A stretch of DNA of 13,082 bases, from positions 1 to 13,082 of the forward strand of contig JAFWCP010000160.1 in NCBI GenBank assembly GCA_017536845.1, read 5' to 3'. The position numbers and the translations under genes were made by a program. Position 1 is the stretch's first letter. Every line of letters starts with the position of its first letter. Positions 7,202 to 13,082 of the stretch are shown here, piece after piece. The stretch comes from Solobacterium sp. (GTDB taxonomy: Bacteria; Bacillota_I; Bacilli_A; Erysipelotrichales; Erysipelotrichaceae). Below the pieces are notes generated by a model. The model saw only the letters and a program-made list of their open reading frames with translations. It was not told where the DNA came from and searched no databases.

Positions 7202-7553
7202 AATGCGCACTCACCTCTCTGATCTCTACAATTCTCACAATTCCTGATATCTCATCAATATGGCATGGATTAAATGGCTTCTCGTCTTCATTCAAAGGCT
7301 GAAGAACGATTCGCCACTTCTCTCTTCTGGTCTTAACATCTACCGCAAACAAACCATTCATCTTTCCATGTAGATTATGAAAGTGAAATGTTGGCATGGC
7401 GATGATATCCTTAATCACATCAGCACTCCTTATAGCATTTACTCTTGCCAGCAGGCTTACCGCCAAAGCTTTGTCTCCGCCAAACGTTTTTATGGCCGCC
7501 TTCATATCAGTACACTGTTTTTCCGTTTTTGCACTTCCATAGATGATCTTCAC
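7194..7553 (-). CDS. higB: HigB-like toxin (RelE/HigB superfamily)
   Basis: A 119-aa basic protein placed before a HigA-type antitoxin, the gene order typical of higBA and opposite to most toxin-antitoxin pairs. Known HigB toxins are ribosome-dependent mRNA endonucleases. The core FHNLHGKMNGLFAVDVKTR (58-76) with KWRIVLQP (79-86) and the end VRIVEIREVSAHY (106-118) matches the HigB/RelE fold, with conserved basic residues K64, R76, R77 and R81. It starts with GTG at 7553 preceded by an extended GGAGAGGAG Shine-Dalgarno region. Its stop overlaps the antitoxin start, so their translation is coupled. Confidence 0.85.
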   Translation of the reverse strand: MKIIYGSAKTEKQCTDMKAAIKTFGGDKALAVSLLARVNAIRSADVIKDIIAMPTFHFHNLHGKMNGLFAVDVKTRREKWRIVLQPLNEDEKPFNPCHIDEISGIVRIVEIREVSAHYE

Positions 7554-7570
7554 TCTCTCCTCTCCTACCT

Positions 7571-7593
7571 GAAATTACCCGTTGGGTAATTTC
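7571..7593. promoter_or_regulatory. Palindromic operator of the higBA-like operon
   Basis: GAAATTACCC (7571-7580) and GGGTAATTTC (7584-7593) are perfect 10-bp arms around a 3-bp centre. The site touches the -10 box and covers the expected transcription start, the usual place for autorepression by the HTH antitoxin. Confidence 0.8.
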
Positions 7594-7621
7594 ATTATAA
7601 CGAAGCAATCATCTATGTCAA
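7594..7621 (-). promoter_or_regulatory. Promoter of the four-gene toxin-antitoxin operon
   Basis: Minus-strand TTGACA (7621-7616), a 16-bp spacer and TATAAT (7599-7594): perfect consensus boxes. The strength of the promoter and the adjacent palindrome imply tight repression. No other good promoter is seen before the 63-aa and 135-aa genes. Confidence 0.85.
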
Positions 7622-7708
7622 GCTGGACGTCAGAAAAACAAAACTGCAGTATCTGTTTCTGATCCGGCAATCCGGATGCCATGTTTTCTTCATAAACGGT
7701 TTCCTTTC

Positions 7709-7749
7709 TTCCGAAAAGAAAGAGACAGCGTAGTTTTCATGCGCTGTCT
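7709..7749 (-). terminator. Rho-independent terminator after the flavin oxidoreductase
   Basis: On the minus strand AGACAGCG (7749-7742) pairs with CGCTGTCT (7730-7723), an 8-bp stem with an 11-nt loop, followed by the U-rich run CTTTCTTTTC. It lies about 60 bp after the stop of the oxidoreductase. Confidence 0.75.
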
Positions 7750-7810
7750 GGGTGAAGGATAAATATCAGGCTCTGCTGTCTTTCATAAGACAGGCAGATC
7801 GAAATCTTGT

Positions 7811-9768
7811 TTATGCCGCAGGATCAAACCCTCTGGCCTGTACATAGCCGTCAAACAGGGATGTTGCAATACGGCCCGGATTCTTTGCGGTCTGGCCAAG
7901 CGGGATCACTCTGGCAAATTCCTGTTCAAAGGCACTGATCAGTTCCTGGTTTGCCTTTGTCCCCATGGCAAGGATGACCTGGTCAGCTGCGATGAATTCC
8001 TCACTCTGGTCTTCCGTCTTCATGACTTTCACGCCGGTTTCATCAACCTCTTTCAGCAAGCATCCCGGCTTTAAGGTCAGGTTTTTCCCTGCCATCTGCT
8101 TCATAACGTCATCATAAATGGCCGGATACATGGTCATGCCCATCTTAGGCAGCATGTCCACAACCGTAATCTCCATATCAGGATTCTCACGGAACAGCTT
8201 TTCAGCCGTTTCCAGACCGGTCAGCCCGCCGCCGACAATCACGTCCTGCCGGCTGCTGTCTTTCTACCGCTGATGACATCCGCCGCAAGGCAGACATTTT
8301 CACCGTTAATACCCGGCAGTGCGGGAACAATGGGCCTGCCCCCGGCAGCCAGGAAGACCGCTTCCGGCGCGTCTTTCTTAACAAGCGCCGGTGTTGCTTC
8401 AACGCCGAGCTCCACTTTGACATTGGCCTTTTCCATGGCCTTGCTTAAAGTGGTAACCAGCCAGCCGACCTTTTCCTTGTACGGCGCTGTAGCGCTGGCA
8501 AGGTTCAGCTCCCCGCCAAGAACATCATTCTTTTCATACAGCGTCACATCAAAGCCACGCTGGCCAAGTATGGCTGCCGCTTCCATGCCGGCAGCCCCGC
8601 CGCCGACAACCACGATCTTTCGGCCATTGCCGTTTTTCACCGGTTTTTCATGGAAGACGCCTTCCCTGCCGACCCTGGGGTTGACGGAACATCTCATATA
8701 GCCGACGGTCATCAGCGATTCAAAGCAGTACAGACAGCCGATGCAGTGGGTAATTTCTTCCGTCCTGCCTTCAGCGGTCTTGCGGATCCATTCCGGATCG
8801 GCAATATGCTGACGGCCGACGCCGACAAAGTCGCATGCCCCGTTAAGCAGCAGCCTTTCCGCGACATCAGGACTCTTGATATTCGATACGCCGATGACAG
8901 GAACATTGACAGCTTCCCTGATTGTCCTTGTTTCCTCTTCACGGCAGCCCTGAGGATAGGAATACGGTTCTTCATTCTCACTGTGCGGGCAGAAATAATT
9001 GCCGTTTGAGACATCCAGGAAATCTGCCCCGCCTGCCTCCAGCACTTTTGCAATTTCCACACCGTCAGAAAGCTTCAGAGAATCCGGATGGAACGGATCA
9101 TGCTCATCGCAGCTGAAGCGTACGCCGACCGGGAAGTCTTTTCCACAGACTACCTTGATTCCCTGAATGATTTCAATGATCAGCCGGCATCTGTTTTCCA
9201 CTGTGCCGCCATACTGATCTTCACGTTTGTTGAAGGCAGGTGAAAGGAATTCGCAGAGCAGGTAGCCATGGGCGCCATGGATTTCAACACCGTCAAAATC
9301 AGCAGCCTTGCATGCTGCGGCAGTCTGTATGAACTGCTGTTTCAGTTCTTCAATTTCTTCCGGTGAAAGAGGATCCGGCATGATGCCGCTGACATTGGGT
9401 ACGGCGCTGGGGGCTACAATCCTGCCGTTGTTCATTTCCGGTGCATTGGTGCTGCCGCCATGATGGATCTGGGCAAAGATCTTTGTTCCATACTGATGCA
9501 CTCTGGCAGTCATCTGGGCCAGAGGCTGAATGTTCATCGGGTTTAATGCATACATCTGACGCGGGAAAGCAACGCCATGAACCTGGTTCACGCGGAAGAT
9601 TTCCGTGACAATCAATCCCACGCCGCCTTTTGCCCGTTCTTCATAGTACCGGCTCAGCTGCTCGGTCGGTGTACCGTCAAGGCCGGCATAACCGGTTGTC
9701 ATTGCCGTCATAACGGCACGGTTCTTGATCTGGCAGGTGCCAAGATATCCCTTTTCAAGCAGTTTCAT
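7811..9768 (-). pseudogene. NADH:flavin oxidoreductase / FAD-dependent enzyme (FadH/BaiCD-like), frameshifted
   Basis: Two overlapping frames, 8239-9768 (509 aa) and 7811-8242, together make an enzyme of about 650 aa of the 2,4-dienoyl-CoA reductase/BaiCD type. Order: Old Yellow Enzyme TIM barrel with FMN site (QIHHGG 100-105, H164/H167 in IHGAHGY, NKREDQYGG 180-188), Fe-S cysteines C342, C345, C348 and C360, FAD motif VVVGGGAAG (386-394), then in the second frame the NAD(P) motif VGGGLTGLE. These enzymes reduce or desaturate C=C bonds using NAD(P)H, FMN, FAD and a 4Fe-4S cluster. The frames join if one G is restored in AGGAC near 8243 (reading ...TAAGR-DVIVGGG). The break falls between the FAD and NAD(P) motifs and would remove the C-terminal domain. 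It may be true decay or a base-calling error. ATG 9768 has GGGGGGA upstream. The gene diverges from a TetR regulator. Confidence 0.85.
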
Positions 9769-9783
9769 GATTCCCCCCGGTTA

Positions 9784-9797
9784 TACACACTTGTGTA
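9784..9797. promoter_or_regulatory. Candidate TetR operator between divergent genes
   Basis: TACACA-CT-TGTGTA is a 6-bp perfect inverted repeat with a 2-bp centre. It overlaps the candidate -35 box of the TetR gene and lies in the leader of the oxidoreductase, so one dimer could control both genes. The site is seen; its use is inferred. Confidence 0.5.
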
Positions 9798-9819
9798 CAT
9801 GTTGAATCCATGATATAAA
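9791..9819 (+). promoter_or_regulatory. Promoter of the TetR-type gene
   Basis: TTGTGT (9791-9796), 17-bp spacer, TATAAA (9814-9819), about 66 bp before the ATG at 9886. Confidence 0.5.
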
Positions 9820-9839
9820 TTGAAGGAATAACTCGTCAA
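9812..9839 (-). promoter_or_regulatory. Candidate promoter of the flavin oxidoreductase
   Basis: Minus-strand TTGACG (9839-9834), 16-bp spacer, TATATC (9817-9812). The -10 overlaps the -10 of the divergent TetR promoter, so the two promoters would compete. The -10 match is only partial. Confidence 0.35.
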
Positions 9840-9885
9840 CTCCGCAAGGTGATGTTGCACATATTCGATGAAAGTGAGCATTTTT

Positions 9886-10428
9886 ATGAAACCCATGAAC
9901 GCCTCTTATAAGAACCTGTCGTGTCAGCTGATTACCGAAGCTCTCTTCCGCCTGATGGAAACTGAAGCCTACGAGGATATTACAATTTCCCAGATCACCC
10001 AGGAAGCCTGCGTTGCCAGACGTACCTTTTATCTGAATTTCAATTCCAAGGAAGATATCCTGACCGGTCATTTTGATACTCTGATTCAGGAATATGATGC
10101 CGGCGTCACGCCGGAAATCTCCGCAAGCATTGAGCTGCAGGCCATTCACTTTTTCACCTTCTGGAAGATGCACCGTGAGTATGCTTCGCTGCTGGCGAAA
10201 AACGGCATGTTTCATTTCCTGATCAGACGGTTTCATCTTTACCTTGATCACGCTTCCTACGAAACCTTTCCCGATGTTTCAGATACAGAGAAGACATACA
10301 TATATTCGTATTTCGCCGGCGGTTTATGGATGATGCTGCTGGCATGGCTGCAAAGAGACTTCCGGGAATCTCCCCGCCAGCTGGCAGATATCTTTATCGT
10401 GATGATCGGAAAGTCAAAGCCGCAGTAA
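9886..10428 (+). CDS. TetR/AcrR family transcriptional regulator
   Basis: A protein of about 180 aa, normal for the family. The N-terminal helix-turn-helix spans about residues 13-60, with ITISQITQEACVARRTFYLNF and then SKEDIL, the standard TetR recognition layout. The C-terminal ligand-binding half is helical and ends in YSYFAGGLWMMLLAWLQ (140-156), recalling TetR-like C-terminal domains found in DhaS-type regulators. It should be a dimeric repressor that releases DNA on binding a small molecule. It diverges from the flavin oxidoreductase, which it probably controls. The ATG at 9886 is preferred because AGTGAG lies 7 nt upstream; ATGs at 9868 and 9895 are possible. Confidence 0.85.
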   Translation: MKPMNASYKNLSCQLITEALFRLMETEAYEDITISQITQEACVARRTFYLNFNSKEDILTGHFDTLIQEYDAGVTPEISASIELQAIHFFTFWKMHREYASLLAKNGMFHFLIRRFHLYLDHASYETFPDVSDTEKTYIYSYFAGGLWMMLLAWLQRDFRESPRQLADIFIVMIGKSKPQ

Positions 10429-10472
10429 TCTGATTTTGAACTTCCAGGAAGCTTACGCAAAACTCAATAGAT

Positions 10473-10504
10473 CCGGTGATGATATCCATGAAGTTCATCA
10501 CCGG
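10473..10504. repeat. Hairpin downstream of the TetR gene, related to one at 12675-12714
   Basis: CCGGTGATGA (10473-10482) and TCATCACCGG (10495-10504) form a perfect 10-bp stem with a 12-nt loop, 45 bp after the TetR stop. It may act as that gene's terminator although the U-tract is poor. On the minus strand it shares the 15-mer GGTGATGAACTTCAT with the second hairpin. Confidence 0.6.
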
Positions 10505-10749
10505 TTCTGATGCTGACGGAATGGATCTTCATCTAAGATTTTGCGCTCAGTTTCACCTGGAGCCATCAGCACGGTGTTCCGCCTGTCGAAGCAATGAAGA
10601 GCATGCTGTATCCGATACCGGTTCTGCTGTCAATCACGTTGGCTGTTTGGAACGAAAAACAGTCAGGTCAGTGACTGTTGATGGCACAATGTCCAGCTTT
10701 CCTCCGTTTTCAGACCTTCCAGGAATGTTTTTCTGTATTTCAGCATGCA

Positions 10750-10788
10750 AAAGGACGTCTGCCTTTTCAGGAAGTGCAGACGTCCTTT
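10750..10788 (-). terminator. Terminator of the isomerase pseudogene
   Basis: AAAGGACGTCTGC (10750-10762) and GCAGACGTCCTTT (10776-10788) form a perfect 13-bp stem with a 13-nt loop. On the minus strand the stem ends in CCTTTTGC, 100 bp after the pseudogene stop. Its symmetric A and T flanks could also stop plus-strand transcripts. Confidence 0.65.
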
Positions 10789-10889
10789 GCCAATATCATT
10801 TGTGTGCCGGATCACAGCTTCTAATGCGTGTCAGGTATCCTGCATCTATTTATCTGAGATACGAAACAGCATCCGCAATCTGATCAGGC

Positions 10890-12182
10890 TTACCGGCGAA
10901 AAGGGTTTTCCGTAGGATACGGAAGGGATGCAGGCTGGTTGTAATTGATCTCTTCAGCCGCCACGCCGATGTATTTGAAGACATCAAAGAGTTCTCTGCC
11001 ATAGTATCCGAAAGCTACCGCACCATGATGCGGATAGTTCTTTTTAATCAGAACATGACGGTAGAAGCGGCCCATTTCAGGGATGGCAAAAACACCGATG
11101 GAGCCGAAAGACTTTGTTGCAACAGGCAGCACTTCACCTTCTGCAACATAGGCCCGGATCTTTGCATCTGCCGTTGACTGCAGGCGGAAGAAAGTGATGT
11201 CACCGGGGATGATATCCCCTTCCAGGGTGCCGTTGGTGACTTCTTCGGGCAGGCTTCTGGCCATGATCATCTGGTTTTTCATTTCACAGGAAGCAAGCTT
11301 GAAGGAGCATGTATTGCCGCAGTGGAAGCCCATGAAAGTATCTGTGAAACGGTAATCAAACTTTCCTTCAATGTCTTCTCTGTACATATCCTTGGAAACG
11401 CTGTTGTTATGTCAAGCAGGGTGACAGCATCCTTGGATACGCATGTTCCGATGTATTCGCTCAAGGCGCCATAGATGTCAACCTCACAGGAACCGGGATG
11501 CCGCGGCCGGTCAGGCGGGAGTTGACATAGCACGGCACAAACCCGAACTGCGTCTGGAAGGCAGGCCAGCACTTGCCGGCAATTGCGACATACTTTCTGG
11601 AGCCTTTATGTGCCTCAACCCAGTCGGTCAGCGTCAGCTCGTACTGTGCCAGTCTGTTCAGGATCTGGGGTTTTTTGTTTCCGTCTCCGAGTTCTCTTGC
11701 CATATCCGCGGCCACTTCGGCAATACGCGGATCATTGTCATGCCTGTGGAAAGCTTCAAACAGATCCAGTTCCGAATTCTCTTCAATCTCCACGCCGAGG
11801 TTGTAAAGCTGCTTGATCGGCGCGTTGCAGGCAAGGAAGTTAAGGAGTCCTGGACCGAAGGAAATGATCTTCAGCTGACTGAGGCCGATGACAGCCCTTG
11901 CCACAGGAAGGAAGTCATGGATCATGTCCGCACAGTCTTCCGCGTCACCGACCGGGTATTCCGGAATGTAGGCGCCATATTGCGGAGCTTCAGGTTGTAC
12001 GATGCATTCAGCATGCCGCAGTAGGCATCGCCCCTGCCCTGGACAAGGTCGTTCTGGCTTTCTTCAGCCGCAGCGATAAACATCTTCGGGCCTTCAAAAT
12101 ACTTTGCCAGCATTGTTTCAGCAATTTCCGGCTCTTCTGCAGTAATAATGGGTGCAGCAGGCATCATGAAGCCAATGCCGCA
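10890..12182 (-). pseudogene. L-fucose/L-arabinose isomerase family protein, truncated and frameshifted
   Basis: Three reading frames must be joined to recover one sugar-isomerase-family protein (aldose-ketose interconversion). In order: EIAETMLAKYFEGPKMF and RGDAYCGMLNASYNLKLRNM (to about 11976), AYIPEYPVGDAED to VNSRLTGRGIPV (to about 11490), CEVDIYGALSEYIGTC to LLDI (to about 11409), then DTFMGFHCGNTCSFKL, EMGRFYRHVL, PHHGAVAFGYYGREL and YPTENPF to the TAA at 10890. Each junction is explained by loss of one base: GGG to GG, TTT to TT, and one base in ATCAAC. The N-terminal part, probably about 80-90 residues, is missing and replaced by transposase debris. A normally conserved FGPRPQDFLACNAP segment here reads FGPGLLNFLACNAP. 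The family call is confident; the substrate is not known. With truncation plus three breaks the gene is almost certainly non-functional. Confidence 0.8.
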
Positions 12183-12394
12183 TCCCTTTTCTTTTCCTCA
12201 CGAAGGTGCTTTCTTGCATTCTGAATTTCACGGAGTTCCTGCTGTTTTTCCGGCGACAGGTGGTATCTGTTATTAAGCAGGATATTGATATCAGAACATC
12301 TGAGATAGATAAGGGCGAACATGTTTCCCAGATTGCGGAAACCCCTGGCTATCGCAAGCAGCGCTTTGATGGTGGTATTGGTTGCTTCGATGAC
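12164..12394 (-). pseudogene. ISL3-type transposase C-terminal remnant (minus strand)
   Basis: A 76-codon open stretch from just inside the palindrome to the TGA at 12164. It reads VIEATNTTIKALLAIARGFR, then NLGNMFALIYLRCSDI, LSPEKQQELREIQNARKH and REEKKRD. This matches the end of ISL3-family transposases, where a motif such as YSNGxIEAxN carries the last catalytic Glu and is followed by a GFRN segment. Everything upstream of the Glu motif is gone; an in-frame TAA lies immediately before it in the palindrome. The remnant runs directly into the isomerase pseudogene on the same strand; the exact junction, about 12164-12190, cannot be fixed by eye. It differs clearly from the intact transposase at 480-2348. 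Confidence 0.65.
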
Positions 12395-12419
12395 TTATCC
12401 GAATATTCGGATAAGTCAT
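12390..12419. repeat. Perfect 30-bp palindrome between two transposase remnants
   Basis: Arms ATGACTTATCCGAAT (12390-12404) and ATTCGGATAAGTCAT (12405-12419) are exact reverse complements with no spacer. Both transposase remnants begin inside it and run outward in opposite directions, so each arm encodes the same part of the conserved motif before the last catalytic Glu. Confidence 0.9.
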
Positions 12420-12654
12420 GGAAAGGCGTAACTCTAGTGTTAAAACCATCAAGAAGGTAACCAACGGAATGGAAAACTGGCCGCGGTTCCGCAACCGCGT
12501 GCTTTATGCCCTGCGCAAGGATGCCACCTTCTTTATGGAGCCGATTGACGAACCCAAAGCGCTCAGATGGAGCAGGGCTAAAAAGAAGGCCGAGGAGGAA
12601 GAAGAGACAATCAAGACGGTCGAGCTGACGGACGATATGGAAGATAAGAGCTGA
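12415..12654 (+). pseudogene. ISL3-type transposase C-terminal remnant (plus strand)
   Basis: About 79 codons from the palindrome to the TGA at 12652. It reads MERRNSSVKTIKKVTNGMEN, WPRFRNRVLYALRKDATFF and an acidic, lysine-rich tail (RAKKKAEEEEE). ISL3-type transposases of Firmicutes have this sort of ending: a Glu, then NSxxKTIKK, NGxxNW and RFRNRVLY. An ATG at 12418 would allow translation of a 78-aa peptide, but the HTH and the first two catalytic Asp residues are absent, so it is a fragment. It is from a different subgroup than the minus-strand remnant (GFRN type) and the intact element. Confidence 0.65.
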
Positions 12655-12674
12655 AAAGCATAGAAATAACCACT

Positions 12675-12714
12675 ATAAAGGGTGATGAACTTCATAAAAG
12701 TCATCACCCTTTAT
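12675..12714. repeat. 14-bp-stem hairpin after the plus-strand transposase remnant
   Basis: ATAAAGGGTGATGA (12675-12688) and TCATCACCCTTTAT (12701-12714) form a perfect 14-bp stem with a 12-nt loop, 20 bp after the remnant stop. It could be the terminator of the original transposase gene. Stem core, loop length and first half of the loop match the hairpin at 10473-10504. Confidence 0.7.
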
Positions 12715-12737
12715 CATAAGAGTTAACTGTCAGGATC

Positions 12738-12821
12738 TGCTCCAAAACTTTCCGGGGTCAATCTCAACCCCGTGTCATTTCGAAAGCTGATTTACCCTCA
12801 AGTCCGTCCAATTTTGGAGCA
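12738..12821. repeat. 10-bp inverted repeats bounding an 84-bp segment
   Basis: TGCTCCAAAA (12738-12747) and TTTTGGAGCA (12812-12821) are perfect inverted repeats 64 bp apart. Inside is a smaller GGGGT/ACCCC repeat near 12754-12771. No gene is seen from 12655 to 12868. Confidence 0.45.
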
Positions 12822-12868
12822 CCGAAAAAGCGGAAGCCTGATTGTTCATAGCATTCTTAACGAATTCA

Positions 12869-13082
12869 TCAGTCTGCCGGATGATGCCGGCTGCCTTTGT
12901 CCAGAATGACATCATGACAGCTGTCCCCATCGGAAAGATCTGAATACCTGATAAACTGCACGTGCTTCTGCAGATTGCTGTAGGCAGTGGTATCGGTCAT
13001 GCAGAAGATCTTGCATAAAGGACGTATCCCGTACGTTTCAAACATCTTGACATAGATGCACTCAGATATACTGTATTCGATC
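12869..13082 (-). CDS. Probable L-2-amino-thiazoline-4-carboxylate hydrolase family protein, C-terminal part
   Basis: A minus-strand frame open from the window edge (partial first codon at 13082) to TGA at 12869-12871, giving the last 70 residues; the N-terminus lies outside the window. The pattern SECIYVKMFETYGIRPLCKI, FCMTDTTAYSN, then RYSDLSDGDSCHDVI fits the ATC-hydrolase-like family: a Cys before an amphipathic helix, YG, a C/F-C-x2-D stretch, and a final G-D-x-C-x-D/H segment. The founding member opens a thiazoline ring on the route to cysteine, but most relatives are uncharacterised. No frameshift is seen in the visible part. The identification rests on motif memory only. Confidence 0.5.
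   Translation of the reverse strand, partial: IEYSISECIYVKMFETYGIRPLCKIFCMTDTTAYSNLQKHVQFIRYSDLSDGDSCHDVILDKGSRHHPAD

Larger units (their letters stand above)
10429..10889. other. Noncoding intergenic stretch with several hairpins
   Basis: About 460 bp between the TetR gene and the isomerase pseudogene. Apart from the hairpins listed separately there is a 7-bp stem ACAGTCA-ggtcag-TGACTGT at 10659-10678. Short minus-strand readings (for example one containing VIDSRTGIGYSMLF near 10640-10590) are interrupted by stops and match nothing I recognise; the stretch may include eroded coding sequence. Confidence 0.45.

Noticed and set aside
10476..10883. 135-aa plus-strand ORF in the gap after the TetR gene
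   Set aside because: It runs through two perfect hairpins including a terminator, has no ribosome binding site and no recognisable motif.
11443..12024. 193-aa plus-strand ORF
   Set aside because: It is antisense to the isomerase pseudogene, whose conserved motifs on the minus strand explain the sequence.
12206..12460. 84-aa plus-strand ORF crossing the palindrome
   Set aside because: The minus-strand frame in the left part and another plus-strand frame in the right part carry the transposase motifs, so this frame is accidental.
1..13082. CRISPR array, tRNA or rRNA genes
   Set aside because: No regularly spaced direct repeats, no cloverleaf with a conserved T-arm, and no rRNA-like conserved stretch were seen on either strand.

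Overview
The window looks like chromosome of a low-to-mid GC Firmicute. AGGAGG-like ribosome binding sites, good TTGACA/TATAAT-type promoters, ISL3-type transposases, a HigBA/ImmA-IrrE operon and a bile-acid-operon-like flavoenzyme all fit a gut member of Erysipelotrichia or a nearby group. That placement is inference from gene style, not from a marker phylogeny.

Layout. 1-2390: an apparently intact ISL3-family insertion sequence (plus strand) with a coiled-coil helper ORF and a 622-aa DDE transposase. 2391-3853: a minus-strand efp-SDR operon with its own promoter and terminator. 3875-5098: a minus-strand PnuC-type transporter with an unusual N-terminal extension. 5099-5450: a noncoding stretch holding small inverted repeats. 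5451-7621: a minus-strand four-gene operon in the order higB-like toxin, higA/ImmA-IrrE antitoxin, a 63-aa coiled-coil protein and a 135-aa Cys-motif protein. Its promoter carries a perfect 10+3+10 palindrome next to the -10 box. 7723-9768: a minus-strand Old-Yellow-Enzyme/FAD/Fe-S oxidoreductase broken by one frameshift, with a downstream terminator. Divergent from it is a TetR-type regulator (9886-10428), with an inverted repeat in the shared promoter region.

10429-10889 is noncoding and contains several hairpins. 10890 to about 12182 is a minus-strand fucose/arabinose-isomerase-family pseudogene with three single-base frameshifts and a lost N-terminus. 12164-12654 holds the C-terminal ends of two different ISL3-type transposases placed head to head on opposite strands and meeting at a perfect 30-bp palindrome. 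After another large hairpin, the window ends in the C-terminus of a probable L-2-amino-thiazoline-4-carboxylate hydrolase family protein (minus strand).

The left half is housekeeping and transport genes with one IS. The right half is a decaying accessory region: a regulator with a broken flavoenzyme, a broken isomerase and transposase debris. All four enzyme frameshifts look like loss of one base, three of them inside short homopolymers. Real decay and assembly error must therefore be told apart before these genes are called dead. The best candidate for something undescribed is the four-gene toxin-antitoxin operon with its two uncharacterised downstream genes.
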